This document shows positions 1 to 13,100 of a stretch of DNA of 64,000 nucleotides, piece after piece (the first letter of the stretch is position 1; every line of letters begins with the position of its first letter). Below the pieces are notes generated by a model that had not been told where the DNA came from, ran no database searches, and was given only the letters and a program-made list of their open reading frames with translations. A program made the translations under genes and the position numbers. The stretch covers positions 45,004 to 109,003 of the forward strand of contig JADDOH010023700.1 in assembly GCA_016648135.1 (NCBI GenBank). The letters are read 5' to 3'. The DNA is from Agrypnia vestita. Its lineage: Eukaryota; Arthropoda; Insecta; Trichoptera; Phryganeidae.

Positions 1-23
1 TGTAAGAATTCACATTAAAGTGG

Positions 24-230
24 GTGTGTTTTAGAGTACAGCTTAGTGGAGACGGCGAGGCTAAGAACAATATTGAAAGGAGAGAGATTGCGGGAAATAA
101 TGGCGCTCTGAATGCAATTATGGCCCATAAGAATCTGTCAAAGGAAGCAAGACTAGCGGTACATAATGGCGTTCTAGTGTCATCTCTGAAGTATGGAAGT
201 GAACCCTGGAATGGGAGGGATGTCCGCCAT
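24..230 (+). pseudogene. LINE reverse-transcriptase fragment (finger/palm C-terminal part)
   Basis: Reads QLSGDGEAKNNIERR, then NAIMAHKNLSKEARLAVHNG and LKYGSEPW, matching the conserved stretch of insect non-LTR reverse transcriptases just before the YGSE(S/P)W motif. A 5' part lies outside the window, and coding similarity stops near 220. Confidence 0.75.
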
Positions 231-1059
231 TTGCCGTTGCCGGAAGAAACATGCGTAAACAGTGGTCATTGACTTTGAGAAAAATGATTATTTAGTTAGG
301 TAGGTACTTCGTAACCGTTTTTAACGTTTTCAAATGAAATAGCTATGTTTTTTTGAATATGTCATTATATTTAATAAGATATTTAAAGTTGTAATTGTAA
401 TTTTAAACCTAAAAAATATAAAATAAAGGAAACATTTCAAAAAAGTCGCTTGTTAAGGGAGCCATATTTAAAAAAAATGTTTTGCTCGTTATGAGAGGTT
501 CCACTGTATAAATATAATAAAGTATATTGTAGATATAGAAAAATAAAAGTTAAGTTATTTATACAATTATTTTATTAATTTTTACCATTATCCATGTTAG
601 AACGTAAATAACAGCATAAAATACACGAAAATTATTCTACTTCCCAAACGGACTAAACTACTCGATAAATGACTAAGAATTCTATGTTTTGGACAACCCA
701 ATAATCCTTTCTATGTGCATTCTACTTGATCAAATTTTCATTGAGCATCGAGGCTGCATCTTTAGGAGCTAGTATATCTTCTGAAATCTGAATCATATTA
801 CGCCTTAATTTGAAAATGGTCAGTAAAAATTCATTGTCAGGAGTTCAGGAGTCAAGATACGGACGCTCATTGTATATTGTGATGGATAATACATGAGATG
901 ATTTACTGTAGGCCCTAAGACATTAAATACAAACCAGAAGTGCTTGTAGCTATCAAATCCTGTGTAAAATACAAACTACAGTTCGCAATTTGACAGCTCG
1001 CATGACCGCCAACTACACCAGCGCCATCTACTTCGAGCTTTCCAGATTACCTCCCATTG
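231..1059. other. AT-rich stretch between two LINE fragments
   Basis: No coding exon or clear repeat recognised. It separates two pieces of what could be one LINE copy (24-230 and 1060-1450), so it may be later inserted DNA. Confidence 0.4.
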
Positions 1060-1450
1060 GCAAAAAGGAAATGAAAGTAGATTGAATGCGGTGGAAATGC
1101 GTTCACTAAGGTGCTTGCGTGAAATACCTTTGGCCGATAGAGTTAGGAATGAACAAATTAGAAGTGAATGTAAAGCCGGCTGTAGCGTGGAAGATAAGAG
1201 GTAAGAAAAAATCGCTGAGATGGCTTGGTCATGTGGAACGTAAGAGCGAGGATAAGGTGGTTAAGAAAATATATGAGGCGAGTGTTGAAGGCAACAGGAA
1301 TAGAGGGAGTAGATACTACAAATATTGGAGGATGGCCCTGTTAAAAGCCTCAACAACTGTAGAGCATGCGTGAGAAGATGTTTGAATGTAGAATAAGGTT
1401 TTCTATCCTCTCTGCCTACCGCTTCGGGAAACTGCATGATGGTCAGTTGG
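1060..1450 (+). pseudogene. LINE 3' end fragment
   Basis: Reads NAVEMRSLRCLREIPLADRV then RNEQIRSEC, a frame change, LRWLGHVERKSEDKVVKKIY and EASVEGNRNRGS, then a 3' tail with SAYRFGK-like sequence. This is the C-terminal end of the same type of LINE as 24-230. Stops and frameshifts make it dead. Confidence 0.75.
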
Positions 1451-2106
1451 TTAGTCTGTATTTAAAAAAATGTATTTTTCAAATGAACAACTTATAAAGT
1501 ACATATATTGTTTAAATAAATGACTACATTACAACATGTGAGCATTGAAAATGCAATAATTATTTTGTATTAAGATTGTGCTTGTGACATTAAAAATATA
1601 ATACTTGATATTTGGTATATTGTGTCACGTTACAATATGTTTGGAGTTGCTCTGCGTAATGATTTTTTTTCCCCCAATTTTCTGGATAAAATAACATTTT
1701 ATGTTGTTTCTTGTTTATGGCAACTGTTATATTGTGCGCACTATTTGTTTATTCACCTCTTATTGTTTTTCTTTTTTTCTTCTAGTATTTCTCTCGACTT
1801 ATTTGGCTTCCACACTTCTCCGTAAGGCACACCTATATTTTGCACAATTCCTTTTGCCTTACATGCCTCTCTTTGAAATCAACCAGACATCCACTCATCT
1901 AGACCCGTCCGTGTTTTCTGTACTTTTTTGTATTGTAGAGGGTCCTTCCATTGTTTGCCGCAGATTGTTTTCTTTTTGTTTTAGTACATCATGTGTATGT
2001 TTGTTACAAAATATACGCAGTTAAATAAATATTCATTATGTAATAAAAAATTATCATTGTAATTATAATATTCTAGAAGGGATTTAGATTAAAAATTATT
2101 CGTTAT
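1451..2106. other. AT-rich DNA, nothing recognised
   Basis: Open frames here are short, Phe/Leu/Ser-rich readings of T-rich sequence with no family resemblance. Confidence 0.4.
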
Positions 2107-2864
2107 AAATGAGGCACCTAGGATCAACGGCAGACATATTCAGACTTATCAAAAATTTCTTAGCCACTTATATAAAATTATTTTCTCAGCACCAACATTT
2201 TTCAAATTTATAAATTCACATCGAATGCCTGATTAAATTTTTATTAAATGAACTTACATTGATTTTGACTTCAATAGAAATTTCAAAGGACCATAGCGCA
2301 GGATGAAAATAGTTGCGTTGACCTAAAAATTTTGGTCATAACATTCTCTAGAAATTGCTAGTGTCCGATTCGCGAGTTTTTACGTAATCAGACAAATATG
2401 CCAACAGAAGGATAAACTTTAAAAATTATAGTATTGAGATTAGGATCCATTGTTACTTAATAAATGCAAAAATATTTGTATTTTTTTTCAAAAATGGACA
2501 TTTATGGTTTCGATCAATCACATTTGCCGGAATGGCTCAAATCTATCAAGACTGAAAAACTTCATGTTTATTTTTAATGAGTTAAAAATTTCAATAATAA
2601 AATCAAACAAATATATTAATATTAAAAATGACTTTATTAATTCCATTTGTGTCTAATTAACTTTTTTTTATCAAACTCGGATGTCTGCTTCTCTTGGGAC
2701 GATTTATAATATTTATATCTTCTACAAAATGTATGGACACGAAAATATATATTATTTTGGCTTCAATAAATACATTGAGAAAAAATAACTATAAGTTTTA
2801 GCATAGCATGTTTAAACAAAAAAGTGTTCTCCTGAAAAACAGGAAAATACTAGGTGCCTCAAAT
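2107..2864. mobile_element. Possible TIR element (GAGGCACCTAG ends)
   Basis: TGAGGCACCTAG at 2109-2120 is matched by the inverse CTAGGTGCCTCA at about 2851-2862. The 750 bp between are AT-rich without a coding frame. It could be a non-autonomous DNA transposon; the short TIR makes this tentative. Confidence 0.4.
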
Positions 2865-3322
2865 ATCCATATCGTGTCACAGTTATTTGTTAATTTTTCG
2901 AATTTGTTTTTACTCCTTTTTCATGATAAAATGAAATTTTTGGTCCCCACATTTTATGTAATATAATTAATTAATACGTAATCATTTTATCACTCATTTG
3001 TTATTTAAAAATGTTAATGGAATCCCCATATATTTAAAATTCAATTATATTCATTTTAATTAATTTGATTCTTCTTCATGCTAATCTATGCTAATCAATT
3101 ATTGTATTTGCTCATTATGCAGAATAGATATTACATTCTACCGTAAAGTGATTTCCATACATGTCGAATTGCATATTCCCCTCAGTTTCATGATTTTTTT
3201 AGACAAAAATAGTTACCATATATTAATATACGTAAATATAGATGAAATGCGTTATGTTAAATTATTTTCGCATTATTTAAAGCGAAATTATTTTCAGTCA
3301 TCCTGTGTAATAAAAGTTACCA
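2865..3322. other. AT-rich DNA, nothing recognised
   Basis: No exon, repeat or RNA gene visible. Confidence 0.35.
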
Positions 3323-3528
3323 GGTGCGTGCAGTGAGAACATTAAAGTGTGGCTTTTACGCACACATATATTTTGGAAAACACATTGAAATAAAATATTT
3401 ATATTACAGAATATCTAATACGATAACAATTGTGATAGAAATATTACAAGATATATCTTTTAATTTTTATTTTTTTTAAATGTATACTTAAGTAAATGTT
3501 ATGCTTTAACGTTCTCACTGCATGCCCC
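3323..3528. mobile_element. 206-bp MITE with GTGCAGTGAGAAC termini
   Basis: Ends are imperfect inverted repeats of about 25 bp: CGTGCAGTGAGAACATTAAA on the left and its complement (CTTTAACGTTCTCACTGCAT) on the right. Related halves occur at 28528-28690 and 62175-62290, so it is a dispersed family. Confidence 0.75.
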
Positions 3529-4023
3529 AGAAGTTACATATATTTGATTAATTCAACATTTATTTTTAAATCACCATTGACTGTTGATAAAAAATATTTT
3601 CAATCCTACTGGGCGATAGTTTGTTTCTTGACTTCTTGTGTTTGAATCTTTGAAGTTTGAAGTACTGTTTGAAGTTTGAAATTGAATTGGTCTCACTGAT
3701 TGATGATAAAATTATACATACTGTAATTTCATCAAAACATAGCAATTTTTGTTATTGTTGATGTTCAAGCACATTACCATTAAAGTTGTATTACAACAAC
3801 AGATTAATTAGTTAGACGTGACTAACACAGCAGGATATTGTCAGTTTTAAATAAAACAACATAATATTGCCAGAGTTGTTAATAAAACAATCGAATATGA
3901 CCATTTTTGTAATATAAATGAATGACGATTTAAAAAACCAAAATTATATTTAATGTGTGTTTTTCTTGGATTTCTTGAGGCATCTGCATGGGTAACCTGA
4001 TACATATATGAGTGTTTCCGCAG
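3529..4023. other. AT-rich DNA before first ORP exon seen
   Basis: No further ORP exon (for example PH domain) was recognised here or anywhere in the first 4 kb. Short TTTGAAGTTTGAA repeats occur near 3650-3680. Confidence 0.35.
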
Positions 4024-4143
4024 CAGCAGCAAGGCCTCAATCTTTACCGGGGGCAGAGCATCTGTCGGGGCCTCTTTCGGGCCCCATAGGAGTGACGCCG
4101 GACCAACATGCCAGGGAGGATTTCACCATATTAGCCAAGGATA
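4024..4143 (+). CDS. OSBPL3/6/7: ORP gene, first exon seen (linker)
   Basis: Reads [19 protein letters not shown]... to ...[10 protein letters not shown] in the frame starting at 4026, then splits a codon (A|TC, Ile) into the exon at 8290. The donor is a strong GTAAGT. The acceptor region is tttccg followed by three CAG triplets, so three in-frame acceptors (exon start 4024, 4027 or 4030) are possible. The residues correspond to the linker before the TERDRLK helix in this family. The two leading bases belong to a codon begun in an unseen upstream exon. Confidence 0.75.
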
Positions 4144-7100
4144 GTAAGTAGAAGAGTAATTTTCATACATTTCCTTAATTTAAATATTTGTATTAACTTT
4201 TTTTTAATATGAATGTAAGTCAGGCCCCAGTTGGATAAGGCTGCAGTTGTGGATGGCTCCCTGAGAGATGTCTTATGGAGGAATAAAGATACGAGAACAG
4301 ATAGCAAGGCACGCATTTATAAGATCTGTGTGGGACCTCTCCTCATGTATGGCGTTGAAGCAGGGCGGATACTGTCAAGACAAAGAGCGTGTTAAGAGCA
4401 ACTGAAATGAGAACTTTTCGTACTATTGCTGGGAAAAATCTGCATGATCGTTCAAGATGTGGTCAGATGGGGGCCACAGCGTTGAAGATACTGGTACCAA
4501 CACGTACAGAGAATGAATACAACAAGATTTCTGTACATAGCTCTGTATGGTGTACCGGATGAACTGCGTCCACCAAGGAGACTCCCAATGCAATGGAGAG
4601 ATGGCTGGAATTCAGCATCAGCTCTTGATTCTAAAGAAAGTTGAAGAATAAGATAAAACATCAATACAAAGACTTCACAGGCTCGGGAATAAATTTGTTA
4701 TTTTTCAATATTTTTCTTAGTTCCATGCTAAAAGTAATTTTATTTCATCGTCATTATTATCATCTTCATTCCTTTGTCCTTATAGGGTCGGGGGCCCAAA
4801 GACTCGACAAGGTGTTTCCATATTCCCCTGTCTTGCGCTGCTTCCACATGAGTCAACCAGTCTAGACCCATTCGGTTTTCATATACATATTTTGTTGCTT
4901 CTCCCAGCACCGGCTGTCTTCCTTCTGGGGTTGCCAAGAGGATACTTCTTGGTATTCGTTCCTCTCGAATTCACAACAATACGCGGTGACGTCTAGACTT
5001 GTCCGTCTAATTGTGGTTGCTTAATGATTTACGTGCCACAAATCTTAAAAACCAGAGGAATTGGCACAGTGTAACATTAATTTTATTCAGGTTTTTTAAT
5101 GTCATTTTACTAATTTAATGTCATTATCGTCAAATGAGAATCATTATTTAAGTGATAAAAATTACACAAGCACAATTTGAGCAGCAATATTTAAATTCAC
5201 CGTATTATATCATCTTCATGAGCTGTTTGTTTTATTCTCTAGAGGTTGTCAAAATTTCTGTTTCCGTTGTGTGTATACAGTTTATCACAAATTATGTCCA
5301 CACTTGCCTTGCGCTGATAACACAGTAATAACTGTTGTATTATTTTAGTGTTCGGTTTTCAATTTTCCGCCTGGCACCGTGCAATAGGGAAATATGGTTT
5401 ATTATTTTATTACACATGCAGAGTGAAATTGTGAACAACGTATTATAATTAATTGCGTATAAATAAAATAAAAACAAATTAAATGGTTAAGTGCTAAACG
5501 CAGGTAACATGTATCTTTATACATCTATTTGATCTCTCTCCTTCTTTTAATAAAGAATTCTTGTTACTCAGTCCATAAATGTTACTCCCGCTATGACATA
5601 TCATTTCGGCAGCCTGACTTCTTCGTCTCACTTTCTCCATGAGAATCCATATTTGGTGACCATCAATACATATAGTGATACATTCGGTATTTTAAAATTA
5701 TTAATGTTATTTACTTACTTTATTGTTTTAAAAAGTGTCTGAAATTATAATAACAATTACAGTAGCCGGCAAACATCTTGAAATTCTGCGGCGTAGTGGT
5801 GGGACATTTGCGCATCTACCTTTCCACCAACGAGACCCAAATTTCGTCTTCTGCGCATTCCCCCACTTAGCCAAAGAATTTCATGAAGTTTGCCGGCAAC
5901 TGTATCCATTCAATATTTTGGGAAGTACAATGGTTCATAAAGTGCAATAGAAGACAACTGTACGCTATTGACATGTGAAATTGTCAATTGGCATTATTTG
6001 TACAATAATAAAACAATTAATTATTGACAAGACCAAAGAACTCCTGGATGACTCAATGCACTAAAATCCTGCAGAGAAACGGCCTAAATGAAAGCGACAC
6101 CCAGAACTGAAGAAGATACAGCCCGAGAACGAGAAGAGTCGACCCCAACAGCCTATCCAGGCAATGAGTTAAGACAGCGCAAAAAAGAAAAATAATAAAA
6201 TAAATTAATTAGGTTGCATCAAAAAAGTTATTATTAGGTCCTTACATATGAAATTGGCGTTTAGTATGGGAGGAACATAAAGCCGATTTTTTTTATTATA
6301 ATATATTTATTTAATTAAAGTATGTACCATTGCTATGCCTATCCAGGCAATGAGTTAAGACAGTGCAAAAAAGAAAAATAATAAAATAAATTAATTAGGT
6401 TGCATCAAAAAAGTTATTATTAGGTCCTTACATATGAAATTGGCGTTTAGTATGGGAGGAACATAAAGCCGATTTTTTTTATTATAATATATTTATTTAA
6501 TTAAAGTATGTACCATTGCTATCTATACACTTTTGCCATCTCATAGGTAGTTCATCGATCCCTTTACTAAAAAAACCATTCGGACGGGAATCAATAAAAT
6601 CTTTGAAGGCGGTTTGGACTGCCCCATCAGAGTTGAATTTTTTCCTTTGCAAGAAGTTATTCAAATTTCGAAAAAAATGGTAATCTGTTGGGGCAAGGTC
6701 CGGAGAGTACGGTGGATGTCTTAGACATTCCAATTGAAGCTCCTCTAATTTGGTAGCCGTCTGTTGTGCAGTGTGTGGTCTAGCGTTATCATGAAGCAGC
6801 AGTGGCCTAGAGCGATTAACCAGCCTCGGTTGTTTAGCAGCTAGCTTTTCCATCATGGTTTGCAGTTGCTGACAATAGACATCTGCCGTAATCGTCTGGC
6901 CAGATTTAAGAAAGCTGTAGTGCACGACACCAGCACTAGTCCACCAAATGCTCACAAGTAACTTTTTTGGAGTCAATTTTCGCTTGGGGCATGGTTTGGC
7001 TGGTTCGGCAGGGTTCAGCCATTGCGATGAGCGCTTCCGATTATCGTACAGGATCCACTTTTTATCACAGGTAATGATTCGATTTAAAATCCCTTCATTA

Positions 7101-10100
7101 TTGTGCCGGTTGAGTAATGCAACGCAGCAGTCAACGCGCGTTTGTTGATTTGTTTCACTCAATTCGTGAGGTACCCACCTTTCAAGCTTTTTCACCTTAC
7201 CAATTTGCTTCAAGTGGATTAAAACAGTTTTATCACTAACACCGCAGCCTGCATCTAACTCGGATGTGGTTTGTGATGGATCCGCTTCAACAATAGCCTT
7301 CAATTCTTCATTATAAACTTTGGTCTCCGGCCGTCCACGGGGCTTGTTCTGCCGGTCGAAATTTCCAGAACGAAAACGTTGGAACCAAAAACGCACTGTG
7401 TTTTCTTTTGCGGCACCGTCGCCATACACATCATTAATCCTTCGAGCCGTTTCTGCAGCACTGGTGCCACGGTGGAACTCGTACTCGTAAATAACGCGAT
7501 ATTTCAAGTTTTTCATTTTGTAAACTGAGTGACGCAAAGAAAAAAACAATTGAGGAAAAAACAAATAAATTATAATTTTCAAAACACAAATACATGAGTA
7601 AATAGCTGTATAAATTTGGATTTGGAATTCCTAACCAAAGAGAAGATATTTGAGATCAAATTTGCCAGTACGGCAAAACGCCAATTTCATATGTAAGGAC
7701 CTAATATAATTTAAAGTTTTGAAATTCTCCCCATACATTGACATTTTAAGCACTTTATCTAAGGATAAGGCGCAAACCATAGACAAGAGAAAATGAAATA
7801 ACCTTAGCTACCTAATCTTATTTAACCTAACCCAAAAATACACTGCTTTTACGAAAATTTGGTAGGTTGCTGAATTTGCTAATTTAATCCTGATAGCATT
7901 AAAATATGTAATTATAAAATTCTCGATAAGTTTCTTTATTCACTATGTTTCTCTTTTATATATGGTTTGCATAAACTGATGTTATCCATGGATAAGGCGT
8001 CTCAATGGTCAAAATGCATGGTGAACATTTCAAAACATACTTCAAACTTTTTTAATACTTGCCACCGTTTGATTTCATTTTGAAATCAGGGCGCACAACT
8101 ATACACGGGAAAAATCAGATATTCAGTTATCCACCATATTCTTCAATTTAACCTGTGGAATGTCATTTGATAATTGGTGCTTGTATTCTGATGGTGGACT
8201 TTAAACTTAGTGTGACAGACCATCACAGGCCAGCTTCGTACATTATCATTTATTTTTTTTCATCATCTATTATTTTTTAATATTTTCAGTCATGACAAGC
8301 CTCAAGGGAATACTCACAACGCTGGCCACCGAGAGGGACAGACTGAAAGTCATCGTGGAGATGGAGCCGCAGAACAACTCGTCCACGAATGCCTCCGCCA
8401 CAAACACCGCCATGGTTGCCAGCCTGCGCTCAAATCTAAACTCCGCCCTGCAACAGAATTCAGGTAATTCAGGTTTGATTTCATTTCAGTACACTAACTT
8501 ACAAGAGCCTTGGATGTTAATTGTTGTTCCACATTGTTCCTATTTATAAACATATAAGTATATATTTTTAAATATATTGATAAAATATTTAATGTATTAC
8601 AAATGCGAACATAATTTAATCATCTAGTTTGTGTTTTCTGGGATAGTTTTCCATGTTCCTACAAGCTTTCTGGCCGAAGTTTCGGACCCCATTGCAGGGT
8701 GCATCGTCAGGGATGACGTGTTGTTTTGAGTGCTGATGTTGTTATTAAGTATTGACTTGCAATAATGTTTACTATTGTTTACCATAATGTCTTGAGACCA
8801 TCATCTCTATTAAGGCACTTCAATACCAATCTCGTCGCAGATTCCGCAAAGATAGTGATCCCACAATAGAAAAAACAAACACATAACATAAGACAACTCG
8901 TGACAATATATGTCTCCGACACGTTATTGCCATGTGACACATACATTCTGCTTTCGATATGGTGTTGCTAGACTACTTAGCGCATTGACAATGTTTCACT
9001 CTGCTTTCGACACGATATTGCAAGTCAACACTTAACCACGACACTTATAACAACACATCGGGCCTGATGATGGACCTGCAGTGGGATACAAAATGTAGGC
9101 AAAGTTGTAGAAATATGGAAAAATATCCCAGAAAACACAAACCAAAAGATTTTGAACAGCCGTAAAAATCTAAGAAAATTTGTAATTTAATTGGGCTATT
9201 TATTAAATTTTTTGATACATAATTATAACTTCTAGTTTATGAAGAAGAATATTTGTAAATTTTTTCACAAATAACTTTGATAATACAAAAGTTACCGCAT
9301 TTTACACAGCACATATTATTTTTATCCAGGAGATGATTTTAATATTTATTTTACAAACTGAGACCCAATATTAATATCATCACATAGCTCTTCTTCATTG
9401 TTCTTCTTCCCTTACAGTTTGCATTTTGCACAGAACAAAATTATACCCCAATAATATTTATTTAATAATTTTAAACAGACTTTAAATAAGTCACAATGCT
9501 TTTAAATGTGGAATACTGTTATTGGCCACCAGTAAAATTGAAGTATGCAAGTACCTACCTACTGAGCTATGTAGTTATGTAGGTACTAGCGTATTCTTTA
9601 ACTATCAAAATTCTATGATGTTAGAATAATATGTTATTTTAGAATCAATAAAATATAAATATGTACCAGTATATCAATTTAAATAATAACATGCTGTCGT
9701 ATTTTCATTGTTTTTAAAAAATCAATTTACATTTTTTAAAAAATTATGTTGAACATAAACTTGTATTGTGTTGCGCTAAGTGGCCGCCTGGTGGCATAAT
9801 TATTATTATAAATATGGGACATTATGGAACAATACTTATTCTTACCCATGCAAATCCTGATTTCAATAAATCTGACAATTTAGGTGCCCTTTATCAAAAT
9901 ATGCATATCTTAGGCTGTTTTGGCAATAAACATATAATATTATTATATTATGATGATGGCAGATGTAAAAGGAAATGTCACATAAGCTCAATTTCAATAG
10001 TAATATAAATATGAACTATTTTGTGATCTTCATAAACTAAAAATTTAGAAAAAATTAATATTTATTTCAATTTTATCAAAAAATAAATTAGGTTTTTCAA

Positions 10101-13100
10101 ATTTTTTCCTGCCCCACTTTGATAGCTGGAAAATTTCCAAGAAAATATTTATCTCTGAGAATTTAATAATAAAGGTGTGAACATTCCCTTTCTTGACCTG
10201 CATTCACCCTATTTAATGTTGCTATTATAAAATGCGCTATTGGTATATTAAAACTATTGCATTTTGAATAAATATTTTCTTTGCCGCATATGCTTTGGCC
10301 AATGTTGAATGCCATTTTCATGCCTTAATACTAAATAATACTATCTAAAAACAGCTCTGCAGTTTATCTGATAAAATCATTTTAAGTTTAATTGTGTTGT
10401 TATTAATAATTTAATTTATTGAGAAACAAAAAATTCATGCTGTAAATTATTTATATTGAAATATTCTCATAGCGATCTAATTTAATTTGTTTTTCTACAA
10501 GATTGTAACATCAAATCCCTACTTACCCATTTTTCAATTTGCTCCTGCATTGCTTGTTTCCTTTTTCTGATGTTTTTTTTATAAATATACCGAGGGTAGA
10601 AAGCCAAAAGGGCGTTAGTGATTATTTCGAACTTTAACACGAGAGCAAAATAAAATTCTGTCAATCTGATTTCGTCAATATTTCTTTTATTATTTAACGA
10701 TTTTCATATGTGATTTGGATAAACAAATGTGGAAATCTGACAGAACTTTCTTTTGCTCTCCTGTAAAGTTCAAAATAATTACTAACCCTCTTTTGGCTTT
10801 CTACCCTCGATATACAAAGTTGAGTTTTGTTTTATTGAAAATTTCTTGAATTTTCTTTTAAATAAATATTGAAGGCTTTATGACAAATGGGCTTAAGCAG
10901 GAAGAAGAAAAAACTTTTTGTGTCATTTTGATACACATATTTTAAAAATAGAAAATATAGTAATGAAAATTAGATACATGTGTCACAAAGCTCTCAATAC
11001 ATATAATTTTAAAAAAAACAGTTGCATATTATGAACGTCACAGCGCACACAGCACTGTTTCGAACTTGGGATGCATAAATTTGGTGGTGGATTTGGTAGC
11101 AATGTGAAGGATATATATAATTTTTTTTTTTGCATTTAGGCCAGTATTTATTTGTTTGCATTTTTAAACATTTTATATTAGTACTAGCTGTAACCCGTCA
11201 AAAATGACAGTACTTTTACATTTCGGTTCCTATAAAATTTTTGGAAAAAAATTGTCGAAAGAAACTTTTTGATTTTTTTTGAAAAAACAAAAATTTAGAA
11301 AAAACGTTTTACTATAAAAAAAGTTACGGGCGCTACACGAACTTACGGGGACACACAGACAGATAGACAGACAGACAGACGGATGGACGGATGGACGGAC
11401 GGACAGACAGATAATAAAATTATTGTAATTGAGATTTTAAGTAAATGGGCAGTATTTATAACAAAATGTCTGTAATTATGACGTAACCTAACCAATAAAG
11501 TAGTACAGTAGAATCTCGTTAATTGGAAATTCAAGGGACCAAAAAAAAACTTTTCGAATTATGCAGAATCCCGTTAATTCGAAATTCAAGGTACAAAAAT
11601 AAATTGAAAATCGTGATGCGATTGCGAAATTTTCTGAAAAACGTCTGTATTTTTGCTTATTTCACGAAATCATATCGAAAACGCAATATTTATTATTCTA
11701 ATGCACAGATCGTGTCATTTCTACTACTAAAGTAGGTATTACTTAAGTACCAACCTACCCGATATTGACATATTTGTTATTCTCACTCGTGAAAAAATCA
11801 AAATATTTTTTCAATCTCTAAAATTTCGAATTATGTGACCTAAAATGTATTGATTTATGGTGCAAGGGTACTAAAAATTATTTCGAATTATGAATTAACG
11901 TGTTTTTCGAATTATCTGGATTAATGAACGATGAAATTGAAATTTTGGGATTTTTTTAATTTAAAATTTAGAATTATGGGGATTTTCAAATTATCGGGGC
12001 TTGAATTAACGGGGTTTTACTGTATTAACTTTTTCAAGTATTTGTTAATATATGTTTGAAGACCTGTCTTCATAGTTCTCATCGTTATTCAAATAAGATG
12101 AGCTAAACCGCTTTTGCAGTTATGTGATATGTATTCAATTGAAATAATGATTTTTGTTTTCTTTTTATGATTAAAAATTTTGTAAATCGTAACTCTTGTA
12201 AAAATCTCGTAAATCTCAGGGTTTTTTACTAACCAAAAAAAACAATCTTGTAATTTTATTGATTACACTATCAGTATATTATACAGATATTTCTTAACTA
12301 GTAGCGAAAACTTCGAGGAGCCTTCCTCGAATATTTTCCAATAAAGAATATTTTCTATTCAAAATTGAATGAGGAATACCCCCTCAAAGTTTTTGATACT
12401 AGCTATGAAACAGTCTGTGTACTGTCCATTTATTTTTAAAAATACTCGAAATTTATTAATAAAAATACTGACCAAATAAATACATGTGTTGAACTAGCTG
12501 CAATGAAATTTTTTATTTATTAAAGCTGTATTCATATTGGATTACATATTTGTCAAAAATGACTATAAAATAATTATTTTCCTCTACATTGCTCACAAAT
12601 CTACTGTCCTGTGAATACATTCATATTTTTGTCTGTACTTTGATATTTTTATTTGTTTTATGGTATACATGAATCGATGGATCTTGTACAATGTGGACTT
12701 TGTATTACAATTTTCAATAACTTTAATACTAAACAAATGTAAGCTCAAAAAGACAATTTCTAATAATGGTCTAACTCCCTTTAAAAATCTATACTTTTAA
12801 ATCTTCATATTGCATTTTATAATTCATTTCCTAATATGCAATTATGCGGCATGTCATTTTTATGTATATTTCCACAAAAACTATCTTGTTTGTTTTGTTT
12901 GTATTTTACTTTTTACATTGAAACAAAACACTTTTGATTGCAAAAAAAATTGGACTGTGGCTACACGTTAAATCTTACGCCTCAACTTCTGGTGTGGTAT
13001 ATTGGATTGAACAATTGATTTTAATACTTAATATCATTTATATATATTTATATTTATTATTTATATATAATATATTTAATACTTAAATAATCATATCAGT

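Noticed and set aside
6948..7148. Plus-strand frame in mariner
   Set aside because: Antisense shadow of the transposase gene.
8292..8549. Independent 85-residue gene starting at the ATG at 8292
   Set aside because: The ATG is an internal codon of ORP exon 2; the reading beyond 8463 runs into the intron.
11343..11413. Origin or satellite array made of GACA/GACG
   Set aside because: It is a microsatellite internal to a Helitron-like element, not a separate functional array.
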